Source: Burkholderia sp. BCC0506 (GTDB lineage: Bacteria; Pseudomonadota; Gammaproteobacteria; Burkholderiales; Burkholderiaceae). Taken from it: DNA of 64,000 nt. The stretch's first letter is position 1. Each line of letters starts with the position of its first letter. The stretch lies in assembly GCF_902833145.1 (NCBI RefSeq), contig NZ_CADFEN010000004.1, positions 248,001 through 312,000 on the forward strand, in the 5' to 3' direction. Below, piece after piece: positions 1 to 7,345 of this stretch. Made by a program: the position numbers and the translations under genes. The notes beneath the pieces are model-generated. The model made no database searches, was not told the origin of the DNA, and worked only from the letters and a program-made list of their open reading frames with translations.

Positions 1-822
1 AGCCGCAGTCAATCCGCGATCAGCCACGCGCTGACGGAGCTGGAGGACATCACCCAGGTCAAACTGCTCTGGCGCGACCGGCAGCCGGTCGTCCTGACGG
101 CTGCCGGCGAACGTCTGTGGCCGTATGTCCAGAGCGTGGTACGGGAAGCACAGATGCTGCGCCAGCAGTTCAGCCTGTCGCGCGGCAAGCTCGAAGGGAA
201 GCTGGTGGTCGCGTCGCTGCCGAGCGTGTCGCTCGCGTTCGTCGTTCCCGCGCTCGAGGCGTTGAAGGAGATGCACCCGGGCGTGTCGGCGGTGCTGCTC
301 GAGGGCACGGACAGCGAAGTCGAAGGGTGGATCGACGACGGGACGGCCGACGTCGGCGTGGTGGCCGGTACGAAAACGTTCGCGCACAACCTGCCGCTGC
401 TCGACGAGGACTTCGTCGCCGTGGCGGCCGACGACATGTTCGCCGGCCGCAAGAGCATATCGGCCAGACAGTTGGCCGCGGCGCCGTTCATCTTCTCGAA
501 GGCGGGGTGCGGGCCGGTGATCGCGGATTACTTCGCGCGCGGCGGCGTACCGCTTCGGGCCGCATTCAACGTGGTCGAGATGCGCACGATCCTGTCGATG
601 GCGGAGGCCGGCATGGGCGTATCGATCGTGCCGCGCATCACGCTCACGTACACGCCGTTCGGCGGCCGCGTGCTGGCCTTGTCGCCGCGGCTGCATCGCT
701 CCGTGCGGCTGGCATGGAATACCGCCGGCAACGCGGTCACCGACGCGTTCGTGCGGCTCGTCGACGCGCAACGTCCGAAGGCGGAAAAGACGGCCCGGAT
801 GCGCGCGAAAAAGGGCAAGTAG
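1..822 (+). CDS. LysR-family transcriptional regulator (5' end missing)
   Basis: A LysR-type DNA-binding regulator that probably controls a nearby transport or metabolic gene. The reading frame is open from base 1, so the start codon lies before the window. The visible N-terminus (SQSAISHALTELE) is the recognition helix and turn of the winged helix-turn-helix, followed by LWRDRQPVVLTAAGE, the usual wing and linker. From about residue 55 on, the pattern fits the periplasmic-binding-protein-like effector domain. About 273 residues are visible of the usual 300. The LysE-type exporter gene follows on the same strand after 118 bp; LysR-exporter pairs are common but usually divergent, so a link is only possible. 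The effector cannot be told. Confidence 0.9.
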   Translation, partial: SRSQSAISHALTELEDITQVKLLWRDRQPVVLTAAGERLWPYVQSVVREAQMLRQQFSLSRGKLEGKLVVASLPSVSLAFVVPALEALKEMHPGVSAVLLEGTDSEVEGWIDDGTADVGVVAGTKTFAHNLPLLDEDFVAVAADDMFAGRKSISARQLAAAPFIFSKAGCGPVIADYFARGGVPLRAAFNVVEMRTILSMAEAGMGVSIVPRITLTYTPFGGRVLALSPRLHRSVRLAWNTAGNAVTDAFVRLVDAQRPKAEKTARMRAKKGK

Positions 823-940
823 CGACCGACGGGCACGATGAGCGGCGCTCATGATGGGCTTGCAGTTTATTCATGACGATGACGGCCGAGATGCAATACA
901 TTGTTCGGACCTCGTCGTCGTTTTACTGAAGGAGCGTGCC

Positions 941-1573
941 GTGCCGGCCTTGCCCACCTTGTTTGCGTTCGGACTCGTGTCGCTCGGCATGGTGCTGACG
1001 CCCGGCCCCAACATGATCTATCTGGTGTCGCGCTCGATCTGCCAGGGACGCCGTGCCGGGCTGGTGTCGCTCGCCGGTGTCGCGCTGGGCTTCGTGTTCT
1101 ACATGGTGTGCGCGGCAGCGGGCATCACCGCGCTGGTGATGACCGTGCCGTATGCATACGATGCGCTGCGCGTTGCCGGTGCGCTGTATCTGGCGTACCT
1201 GGCGTGGCAGGCGCTGAAGCCGGGCGGGCGCTCCGCGTTCCAGGTCCGGCAGTTGCCGCACGACAGCCGCGCCAGGCTGTTTACGATGGGCTTCGTCACG
1301 AATCTCGCGAACCCGAAGATCGCGGTGATGTATCTGTCGTTGCTGCCGCAGTTCATTGTCCCGGGGCACGGTAGCGTGCTCGCGCAATCGCTGGCGCTCG
1401 GCTGCGTGCAGATCGCGGTGAGCGTCAGCGTCAATGCGCTGATCGCGTGCGCGGCCGGTTCGATCGCGGGCTTCCTCGCGGGGCGGCCGCTGTGGGCGGC
1501 GGTTCAGCGCTGGCTGATGGGGACGGTGCTGGCCGGGTTGGCCGTGCGAATCGCACTGGAATCGCGAAGTTGA
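941..1573 (+). CDS. LysE/RhtB-family amino-acid exporter
   Basis: An inner-membrane exporter of the LysE/RhtB family (210 residues), expected to pump out amino acids such as homoserine or threonine. Typical marks are GMVLTPGPNMIYL near the N-terminus (the family's P-G-P-N element), about six hydrophobic segments, and FVTNLANPKIAVMY in the middle. The GTG at 941 is chosen because GAAGGAG lies at 928-934, a good ribosome-binding spacing; the frame is open further upstream but without a similar site. The gene is convergent with the YddG-like exporter gene, 18 bp away. The substrate is not visible from sequence. Confidence 0.88.
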   Translation: MPALPTLFAFGLVSLGMVLTPGPNMIYLVSRSICQGRRAGLVSLAGVALGFVFYMVCAAAGITALVMTVPYAYDALRVAGALYLAYLAWQALKPGGRSAFQVRQLPHDSRARLFTMGFVTNLANPKIAVMYLSLLPQFIVPGHGSVLAQSLALGCVQIAVSVSVNALIACAAGSIAGFLAGRPLWAAVQRWLMGTVLAGLAVRIALESRS

Positions 1574-1591
1574 CGACGGCACCGGGCATCG

Positions 1592-2533
1592 TCACCCGTG
1601 GCAACCACCCTCGGCCTCCTTGGCGATCCGCACGGGCTTGGCCTTGTCGCGGCGGCCGCGCGTCGCGAGCCAGCACAGGATCGAGCCGCCGCATACCATC
1701 GACGCGCCTTGCCAGAATTCGGCCGACAGCGGCGCATGCAGCAGCGTGGCGGCGAGGGCGGCGGCGAGCACCGGCGTGAAGTACGATGCGCCGACGATGA
1801 CCGTCACGTTGCCGTGCATGATGCCGGTGTTCCAGGCCGCATAGCCGAAGCCGAGCGCCGACGCCGCCAGCACGAGACACACGACCGCGTGAAAACTGAA
1901 CGTCATGCCGCCGCCGCCTTCGAGCGCGAACTTGATCCAGAGCACCGCGGCGACCAGCATGAAGAACGGCGTGACGCCGTTCTTGCCGTCGGCGATGCGC
2001 GCGGTCACCGTGCAATAGCCGGCCCAGATCAGCGCGCCGACGAATGCCAGCCCGTAACTCAGCGGATTGTCGGCGACGTTGCGCAGCATGCCGGCGGGAT
2101 CGAGCCCCTGGTCGCCGCCGAGCACCCGGCAGATCCCGAGCATCGACAACAGGACGCCGGGCACGACCAGCAGGTTCGCGCGCTGCTGGTTGAACACGAT
2201 GGCCGCGACCAGCGTCAGGCTCGGCCACAGATAGTTGACCATCGCGACTTCGATCGCTTGCCGACCGTTGGTCGCATAGCCGATCGACAACGACAGGCAC
2301 ACCTCGTACGACACGAACAGCAACCCGCCCCAGAACAGATAGTTCTTCGGGAATCGGCTCAGGTCGGGGAAGCCGATCGAGAACAGCAGAAGCACGGATG
2401 CCACCGTATAGATCATCGCCGCGCCGCCGGTCGCGCCGAGGCTTTCGCTGACCCCGCGAACGAGCGCGACCACCGAGGCCCATAACAACACCGCGCCGAG
2501 CCCGACGAGCGTTGCGTTGTTCTTGCGTTTCAT
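1592..2533 (-). CDS. DMT-superfamily exporter, YddG-like
   Basis: A ten-helix drug/metabolite transporter with two EamA halves (313 residues), closest in pattern to the aromatic-amino-acid exporter YddG. Visible marks are GLGAVLLWASVVALVRG at the start, the segment VAMVNYLWPSLTLV in the first half, and GYAAWNTGIMHGN with SYFTPVLAAALA in the second. It acts in the inner membrane. The start is taken at ATG 2533 (MKRKN), with a weak AGG about 10 bases before it; an in-frame ATG at 2554 is also possible. The substrate assignment rests on family resemblance only. The C-terminal tail is lysine- and arginine-rich, as expected for a cytoplasmic end. Confidence 0.85.
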   Translation of the reverse strand: MKRKNNATLVGLGAVLLWASVVALVRGVSESLGATGGAAMIYTVASVLLLFSIGFPDLSRFPKNYLFWGGLLFVSYEVCLSLSIGYATNGRQAIEVAMVNYLWPSLTLVAAIVFNQQRANLLVVPGVLLSMLGICRVLGGDQGLDPAGMLRNVADNPLSYGLAFVGALIWAGYCTVTARIADGKNGVTPFFMLVAAVLWIKFALEGGGGMTFSFHAVVCLVLAASALGFGYAAWNTGIMHGNVTVIVGASYFTPVLAAALAATLLHAPLSAEFWQGASMVCGGSILCWLATRGRRDKAKPVRIAKEAEGGCHG

Positions 2534-2666
2534 GCTTGCTGCCTGTTTCAACATGCCAATTCGATTTCGGACGATTCGGTCGGCTCGCGCGTGTTGTCAT
2601 TGCGAGCGGCGATCCAAAGAGAAAAGCGAAGATTTCGCCGGAGACGCGCATTTTACGAGGGCACAA

Positions 2667-2692
2667 CCGTTCCGGCGATGTAGCCGGAACGG
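2667..2692 (-). terminator. Perfect 10-bp hairpin, possible terminator
   Basis: Arms CCGTTCCGGC and GCCGGAACGG enclose a six-base loop. It lies just after the stop of the broken gene at 2724-3006 on the minus strand and before the yddG-like gene. No clear U-tract follows, so termination is likely weak or factor-assisted. Confidence 0.45.
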
Positions 2693-2723
2693 CGTGTACG
2701 ATCGATTCAGTCGCGCGAACCGA

Positions 2724-3006
2724 TCATGCGCCGTCGATGCGCGACGGTGCGCGGATTTCCGACAGCGCGTGTTCGATCGCGTCGAGCATCGCATTCCGCA
2801 TCGGACCGAGCGTCGTGACAAGGGGGAAACCGGGTGTCGTCGATCGACAGATCGATCAGCGGCCAGCCGCCGGCCGCGTCGCGAATCTCAAGCCGTCGTT
2901 CATGTGGATCGACGTCGATGTCGCCATGTGCTTGTCGCGGCGCATTGGCGATGGCATCGAATGCGTTGGCGGGAGGGAGCGTGTGAAGGCAGTCTTCGAA
3001 ACACAT
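2724..3006 (-). pseudogene. Small hypothetical gene split by a +1 frameshift
   Basis: On the minus strand an ATG at 3006 opens a protein-like frame (MCFEDCLHTLPPANAF, later GGWPLIDLSIDDTRF). Near 2827 the sequence TTTCCCCC is met, and from there the protein-like content continues in the next frame: PLVTTLGPMRNAMLDAIEHA, then SEIRAPSRIDGA and a TGA at 2724-2726. Removing one base in the T3C5 run joins the two parts into about 94 residues. Without the correction the first frame runs into low-complexity Arg/Asp sequence. Family and function are not recognised. No strong ribosome-binding site is seen before 3006. It could be a true pseudogene, a sequencing error in a homopolymer, or two unrelated short frames. 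Confidence 0.5.
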
Positions 3007-3112
3007 CTACGTGGACTGGGGTGCGAGGCGGGCAGTCCAACTCGCGCCGCGCCTCGTATCCGCCGACGGCAACGCATCAGGCGTCCGCCGCAGCGAGCGC
3101 CCGACGGGTCGA

Positions 3113-4798
3113 TCACCGCTCGCGCCGCTTCTTGCTCAGCTCGATCGTCTCGAACAGTTCGTACTGCGCGGTCGGATGCTGGTCGGCGCCCGGCGCATGG
3201 TAGTAGCGCATCGTGATCGTCGTGTGGCCGCCCGGCTTGCCCGGGTCGTGGTCGAACACCGCGATCCCGTAGCCGGTACCCGTATCGCGGCGCGCGGACC
3301 AGATCGCATCCTCGAGCGCATCGGCCGGCTGGCGCACGAACGTGTTCGGTGCGGTGCCCGGCACCGGCCGGTTCGGCTTCGTGAAGACCTTCGCCTGCGC
3401 AAAGCCGGTCGACGGGTTTTCGCCGTACACGTCGAGCGGCGCGCTGGTGCCGCCGCCGCCGAGGATCAGATGGATCGTGCCGTGGCTCGTGTCGAACGTC
3501 GTCCGATTCGGATCGTTCGATCCGACCGGACGCGGCTGCAGCGTCTCGACCACTTCGCCGGTCTTCGCATCGACGCCCGCGCGGTGATTGCAGCCGCGCA
3601 CCGGGTAGCTGCGCTCGTAGTCGTGATCGTGGCCGCACAGCACGAGATCGACGCCGTAACGGTCGAACAGCGGCAGCCATGCTTCGCGAATGCCCTTGTC
3701 GGAACCGTTGCCCGTCTTCGACGAACTGAGTGCATCCTGGTGCATCTGCACGACGATCCAGTCGATGTCGTCGTCATGCGCGGCATGACGCAGCGTGCGT
3801 TCGAGCCAGCGCGTCTGCTCGCCGTTGCTGTAGCCGCGCACGTAGAACGACGTGCCGGGCTCGATCGGCGACCGGCCGGTGCTCGCGGCCGGCACGAGCG
3901 GCGCGGGGCCGCCGACGAACGCGGCGGCATCCTGATAGACGACGTCGTCGGCGTCGAGCGACACGAACAGCACGGAGCTCACGCGGAAGCTGTACCAGCG
4001 GCCCGGGAAGTGCGTGCCGTTCTCCGGCAGCGTATAGCGCGCGAGGTACGAATCGAGCCCCTGCGGACCGTTGTTGAATTCGATCTCGTGATTGCCGGGG
4101 CACGGCATCCACGGGCGATTCGCGGCCGACGTCTGGTTGTTGTTGCCGAAATCGCGCCACACCTCGGGCTGGTGCGCGGGGTTCAGGTTCGCGTAGCAGA
4201 GGTCGCCGTTCAGCAGGTGGAACAGCGGCTGGAACTGTTCGACGGCCTGCACCGCGAAGCGGCTCTGAGGCGACGACAGTACCCACGCGCCGTTCGGCGT
4301 CGCGAGATCGCCGTAGCTCGTGAAACGGAACGGCGCGCGGCCGCGCGGCGCCGTCGAAAAGGATGCGGAGAACGGCTGCGCGGCATTGCTGTCGTTGTCG
4401 GCCGTGATCTCGTAGCGATAGCGCGTATCCGGCTTGAGCCCGTGCACGCGGGCGTGGTACGTGAATACGGTCTCGCCGTTCAGGCCGTCGGTGTACAGGC
4501 GCTGGACGCCGTGCACGGTGCGCGCCGGCTCGCCGTCGGCGACGATGCGCGCGCGCGGATTGACGGCCGGGGCGAGCGACGCCCACGAGATCGCCACTTC
4601 GGACGTCGGGTCGTTGCCCCACGTCAGGTGAACCTGTTCGGGTGTGCCGTCCGGGTTCGACGCGGCGGCGCGGGCGGCCGCGAGCCCGCCGGCGGCGGTG
4701 GCGAGGCCGGAGACGCCGGCGAGTTTCAGGAAGCCGCGACGCGACACGGAGGCGGCCGGCTCGTTCGGCTGGTCGGGGAGAGTGTCCTGGTTCGACAT
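3113..4798 (-). CDS. Tat-exported purple acid phosphatase-like metallophosphoesterase
   Basis: A secreted metallophosphoesterase of 561 residues, expected to release phosphate from phosphomonoesters in the periplasm. The N-terminus carries a twin-arginine signal (SRRGFLKLAGVSG), followed by an Fn3-like purple-acid-phosphatase N-terminal domain (HLTWGNDPTSEVAISW). The catalytic domain shows the metal-ligand blocks in order: SYGDLAT, LNGDLCYAN, MPCPGNHEIEF, VVQMHQDA and LCGHDHDYERSYP. The start ATG 4798 (MSNQDTL) is chosen because the signal peptide begins about 20 residues later; the frame is open further upstream only by G+C bias. It is transcribed away from the sigma-factor cluster. The natural substrate and any phosphate-starvation control are not visible. 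Confidence 0.9.
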   Translation of the reverse strand: MSNQDTLPDQPNEPAASVSRRGFLKLAGVSGLATAAGGLAAARAAASNPDGTPEQVHLTWGNDPTSEVAISWASLAPAVNPRARIVADGEPARTVHGVQRLYTDGLNGETVFTYHARVHGLKPDTRYRYEITADNDSNAAQPFSASFSTAPRGRAPFRFTSYGDLATPNGAWVLSSPQSRFAVQAVEQFQPLFHLLNGDLCYANLNPAHQPEVWRDFGNNNQTSAANRPWMPCPGNHEIEFNNGPQGLDSYLARYTLPENGTHFPGRWYSFRVSSVLFVSLDADDVVYQDAAAFVGGPAPLVPAASTGRSPIEPGTSFYVRGYSNGEQTRWLERTLRHAAHDDDIDWIVVQMHQDALSSSKTGNGSDKGIREAWLPLFDRYGVDLVLCGHDHDYERSYPVRGCNHRAGVDAKTGEVVETLQPRPVGSNDPNRTTFDTSHGTIHLILGGGGTSAPLDVYGENPSTGFAQAKVFTKPNRPVPGTAPNTFVRQPADALEDAIWSARRDTGTGYGIAVFDHDPGKPGGHTTITMRYYHAPGADQHPTAQYELFETIELSKKRRER

Positions 4799-5116
4799 GG
4801 TTCGGTGTTTTCGTTGATGGGGCGCGAGGGGAACCGCGCGGCCATGCGCGAGCACGGCCGGGGCATGGGCCGGAAACGAGCGGGATTCCGGTCGCCTGCA
4901 TTGTCGAAGGGCAGTTTTGCCGCGTTGTGACAGTTCCGCAACCCCGCGCTTGCGGCGGCCGATACGGACGATCGCGTCGCGCGCCACCGGTGCGCTCCGA
5001 CGCAGGGTCGGCCCACCGAAAAATTATTTGCCGATTCCGCGACGGATATGCCGTGCCGGCTCCGTTTAACGCATGAACGACCGCTTCCGGTCGATGCCGT
5101 TATTTCGGAGTCTTTC
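4799..5116. other. Intergenic region, divergent promoters
   Basis: A 318-bp gap between the divergent phosphatase and WxxGHW-repeat genes. It holds the putative ECF promoter at 5024-5072; no other gene was found. Confidence 0.6.
5024..5072 (+). promoter_or_regulatory. Putative ECF sigma-factor promoter, copy A
   Basis: An AT-rich TTATTT is followed by CCGCGACGGAT (5036-5046), a 15-base spacer and CGTTTAAC (5062-5069). The same arrangement recurs before the DUF1800 gene at 11678-11733 with CCGCGACGGAT, 14 bases and CGTTAAAC. The match suggests one sigma factor reads both, most simply the ECF factor encoded at 5866. The assignment of -35 and -10 is inferred; no transcription start is known. 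Confidence 0.45.
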
Positions 5117-5410
5117 ATGAAACTTTCTGTTCCATTGCGATGGGCCGCCGCATGCGTGGCCGCGCTCGCGACGTCCGCCGTATTCGCGCAGGCCGTCATC
5201 GTCGCGCCGTACGCGCCGCCGCCGCCGCGCGTCGAAGTGATGCCGGCACCCCGTGCGGGTTACGTATGGGATCAGGGGCACTGGCACCATGGCCGCTACG
5301 AGTGGATTCCGGGCCACTGGCAGGTCGTGCGCGTCGGTTACCACTGGGTGCCCGGACACTGGGATGCGCGCGGCCCGGCCTGGCGCTGGGTGCCGGGGCA
5401 CTGGGCCTGA
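5117..5410 (+). CDS. Exported WxxGHW (YXWQ-type) repeat protein
   Basis: A small secreted protein of 97 residues, function unknown. A cleavable signal peptide is visible (KLSVPLRWAAACVAALATS to FAQA). The mature part is proline-rich, then has repeats built on W-x-x-G-H-W: YVWDQGHWHHG, YEWIPGHWQV, YHWVPGHWDA and WRWVPGHWA. Such repeats occur in short envelope proteins of Burkholderia and relatives. The ATG at 5117 is used because it begins the signal peptide and follows a purine-rich CGGAG at 5106-5110. It is the first gene of the sigma-factor cluster, behind the putative ECF promoter, and resembles the lipoprotein at 14365. Confidence 0.82.
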   Translation: MKLSVPLRWAAACVAALATSAVFAQAVIVAPYAPPPPRVEVMPAPRAGYVWDQGHWHHGRYEWIPGHWQVVRVGYHWVPGHWDARGPAWRWVPGHWA

Positions 5411-5481
5411 ACATGCACGCCGACGCGCGGCACGCGATGCCGGCGCGGCGGATTGCTCACGCAACATCATGAGTCGAAGCG

Positions 5482-5595
5482 ATGCCTTTTCGAACCGTCG
5501 TGATACTGGCGGCTGCCGCGATCGTGCTGGCCGGCTGCGTCGTGGTGCCGGCCCGTCCGGTGTATTACCGGCCCGCGCCGGTCGTCGTATATTGA
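5482..5595 (+). CDS. 37-residue lipoprotein
   Basis: A very short open frame that reads as a lipoprotein: MPFRTVVILAAAAIVLAGCV gives a hydrophobic signal with the lipobox LAGC, and the mature part is only about 19 residues rich in Val, Pro and Tyr. It lies 71 bp after the WxxGHW protein and before the sigma-factor gene on the same strand, and is likely part of that transcript. GAAG lies a few bases before the ATG. Function unknown; small size lowers certainty, but the signal and lipobox are clean. Confidence 0.6.
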   Translation: MPFRTVVILAAAAIVLAGCVVVPARPVYYRPAPVVVY

Positions 5596-5676
5596 GCGCG
5601 CCGGCCGGCGGTCGCGCGGCCGGCCGACAGGATCGACATGCGGCGCGAACCGGATGCCGATGAAACCGACGCGGCC

Positions 5677-5712
5677 GACGCCGTGTGCGACGCCGTGTGC
5701 GACGCCGTGTGC
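5677..5712 (+). repeat. Three tandem 12-bp repeats
   Basis: The unit GACGCCGTGTGC occurs three times in direct succession upstream of the sigma-factor start. If translated in the sigma-factor frame the copies would encode Ala-Val-Cys-Asp repeats, but the favoured TTG start at 5866 puts them in the leader. Confidence 0.85.
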
Positions 5713-5788
5713 GATGCGCGCGGGGCCGACGTACCGTCGCCATGGCGCCGTCAGGCGATATCCCGACGCATGCAAGGAGAGCACGACG

Positions 5789-5869
5789 ATGAGCTTCAAC
5801 CGGGCGGCGGGTATACCTGTCGCGACAGGGCGGCGCCGGCGCGCCGCGCGACGGAGCAGGCGGCGTTGA
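5789..5869 (+). CDS. Putative leader peptide coupled to the sigma-factor gene
   Basis: A 26-residue frame (MSFNRAAGIPVATG followed by an arginine-rich tail) has a good ribosome-binding site (AAGGAGA at 5774-5780) and ends in TGA at 5867-5869, overlapping the TTG proposed as the sigma-factor start (TTGA). This arrangement would couple sigma-factor translation to translation of the short frame. It has no recognisable domain. It may instead be chance in a G+C-rich stretch. Confidence 0.35.
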   Translation: MSFNRAAGIPVATGRRRRAARRSRRR

Positions 5870-6435
5870 ACGATCGCGGCGACCGCGATCCGGACGCGGA
5901 ACTCGTCGCGCGCGTCGGCGCGCGCGATGCGTCGGCGGTGCGCGTGCTCGTCGCACGCAAGCTGCCGCGGCTGCTCGCATTGGCGACGCGCATGCTCGGC
6001 GACCGGAACGAAGCCGAGGACGTCGCGCAGGAGACGTTCTTGCGAATCTGGAACCACGCGCCGCGCTGGCGCGAAGGCGAAGCGCGCTTCGACACGTGGC
6101 TGCATCGCGTCGTGCTGAACCTGTGCTACGACCGCTTGCGGGGCCGGCGCGAAGAGCCCGTCGATACGCTGCCCGACGTGCCCGACACGCAGCCGGAGCC
6201 GGCCGCGCATGCGGAACTGCGTTCGCGCGACGCGCGCGTGCAGCAGGCGCTGGCCGCGTTGCCGCCGAGGCAGCGGGAAGCGCTGGTGCTCCAGTACTAT
6301 CAGGAAATGTCGAACGTGGAAGCGGCCAACCTGATGGGCATCACCGTCGATGCGCTGGAAAGCCTGCTCGCCCGTGCGCGGCGCAACCTGCGCGCGCAAC
6401 TGGCCGGCGACCCACCTAGCGAGGACAAGCGATGA
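5866..6435 (+). CDS. ECF-type RNA polymerase sigma factor
   Basis: An extracytoplasmic-function sigma factor of 189 residues. Region 2 is visible as LPRLLALATRMLGDRNEAED and FLRIWNHAPRWREG; region 4 as ALAALPPRQREALVLQYYQE with the helix-turn-helix NLMGITVDALESLLARARRN. TTG 5866 is preferred: GGAG lies 10 bases before it and it begins just ahead of the conserved part. An ATG at 5770 or further upstream in frame is possible but would add a tail without conserved sequence. The stop overlaps the next gene by four bases (ATGA), so the putative anti-sigma factor is co-translated. The probable targets are this cluster and the DUF1800 operon. Confidence 0.9.
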   Translation: MNDRGDRDPDAELVARVGARDASAVRVLVARKLPRLLALATRMLGDRNEAEDVAQETFLRIWNHAPRWREGEARFDTWLHRVVLNLCYDRLRGRREEPVDTLPDVPDTQPEPAAHAELRSRDARVQQALAALPPRQREALVLQYYQEMSNVEAANLMGITVDALESLLARARRNLRAQLAGDPPSEDKR

Positions 6436-6851
6436 CACCCGAACGATTCCGCACCATCGTCGCCGCGTACGGCTCGGACGCGCGGCGCTGGCCGCAAGCC
6501 GAACGCGCGGCGGCCGAAGCGTGGGCCCAAGCGCATCCGCGCGACGCGCTGGAAGCGCTCGACGCCGCCGCCGAGCTCGATGCGTGGCTGATGCAGGACA
6601 CGGTCGCGCCGCCCGCGCCGGCGCTGGTCGAGCGCATCGTCGCGACGGCGCCGGCGCCGCAACGCGCGCGACGCCGCGGCAGCGTGTGGTGGTCGGGCGC
6701 CGCGTTCGCGGGCGTCGGGCTGGCCGGCGCGCTCGCGGGCGCGGTGGCCGTGTCGATGCTGATGCTCGGTAGCGCACCGATCGCGCAACACGAACTGGGC
6801 TACCTGACGACGACGTTCGGTGGCCCGAGCATCGACGGAGCCGATGAATGA
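6432..6851 (+). CDS. Putative anti-sigma factor, single-pass membrane protein
   Basis: A 139-residue protein coupled to the sigma-factor gene through an ATGA overlap. The N-terminal half is cytoplasmic and helical (PERFRTIVAAYGSDARRWPQ, typical of short proteins next to ECF factors); one membrane segment follows (GAAFAGVGLAGALAGAVAVS), then a short periplasmic tail. Position and topology suggest it holds the sigma factor at the membrane. No zinc-binding HxxxCxxC motif is seen, so it is not a classical ZAS anti-sigma factor. The next gene overlaps it by four bases as well. Confidence 0.72.
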   Translation: MTPERFRTIVAAYGSDARRWPQAERAAAEAWAQAHPRDALEALDAAAELDAWLMQDTVAPPAPALVERIVATAPAPQRARRRGSVWWSGAAFAGVGLAGALAGAVAVSMLMLGSAPIAQHELGYLTTTFGGPSIDGADE

Positions 6852-7342
6852 GCGAACGCAGCTGGAAATTCATTCTCGTCGGCTCGGTCGTGCTGAACGT
6901 GTTCATGCTCGGCGCGATCGGCGGCGGCGCGTATCAGTGGTTCGCCACGCATCGCGACGAGCATGCGGCCGGCGGCTCCGCTCAGCGCACGGCCCTGCGT
7001 TTCGCCGCGGACGAATTACCCGATGCGCGTCAGCGGGCGTTCGTGGCGGCGCTGAAGGCGGCGCGCAAGGACGGCCGGGATTTCGCGCGGGAAGGGCGTG
7101 ACGGACGGATCACGGTGCTGGATCTGCTGGCCGCGCCGCAACTCGATCGTGCGGCGATCGACGCAGCGCTCGATCGTACGCGGGCCGCCGATAGCGCGTT
7201 GCGTGCGCAGGTCGAGCGCAGTGTCGTCGATTTCGCGGCGACGCTGACCGCGGACGAGCGCGCGAAGTTCGTCGACGGATTGCGGCGCAGCGGGAACTGG
7301 CGGTTACCGGCGAAGAAGCGGGGCGCACCGGAGAGCCCGTAA
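6848..7342 (+). CDS. Periplasmic heavy-metal-sensor-like protein (Spy/CpxP-like)
   Basis: A 164-residue membrane-anchored protein with one N-terminal segment (FILVGSVVLNVFMLGAIGGG) and a helical periplasmic domain: LPDARQRAFVAALKAARKDG, later LDRAAIDAALDRTRAADSAL and AATLTADERAKFVDGL. This matches the metal-resistance / LTXXQ-like fold of the periplasmic sensor family. It starts within the previous gene (ATGA), so sigma factor, anti-sigma factor and this protein form one translational unit. It may sense envelope or metal stress and act on the anti-sigma factor; this is inferred from context. No His or Met cluster for metal binding stands out. Confidence 0.75.
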   Translation: MSERSWKFILVGSVVLNVFMLGAIGGGAYQWFATHRDEHAAGGSAQRTALRFAADELPDARQRAFVAALKAARKDGRDFAREGRDGRITVLDLLAAPQLDRAAIDAALDRTRAADSALRAQVERSVVDFAATLTADERAKFVDGLRRSGNWRLPAKKRGAPESP

Positions 7343-7345
7343 TCG

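Noticed and set aside
3011-4930. A 639-residue open frame on the plus strand opposite the purple acid phosphatase
   Set aside because: It is rich in Arg, Val, Ala and His without any motif; it mirrors the phosphatase gene's codon pattern, a usual effect of high G+C.
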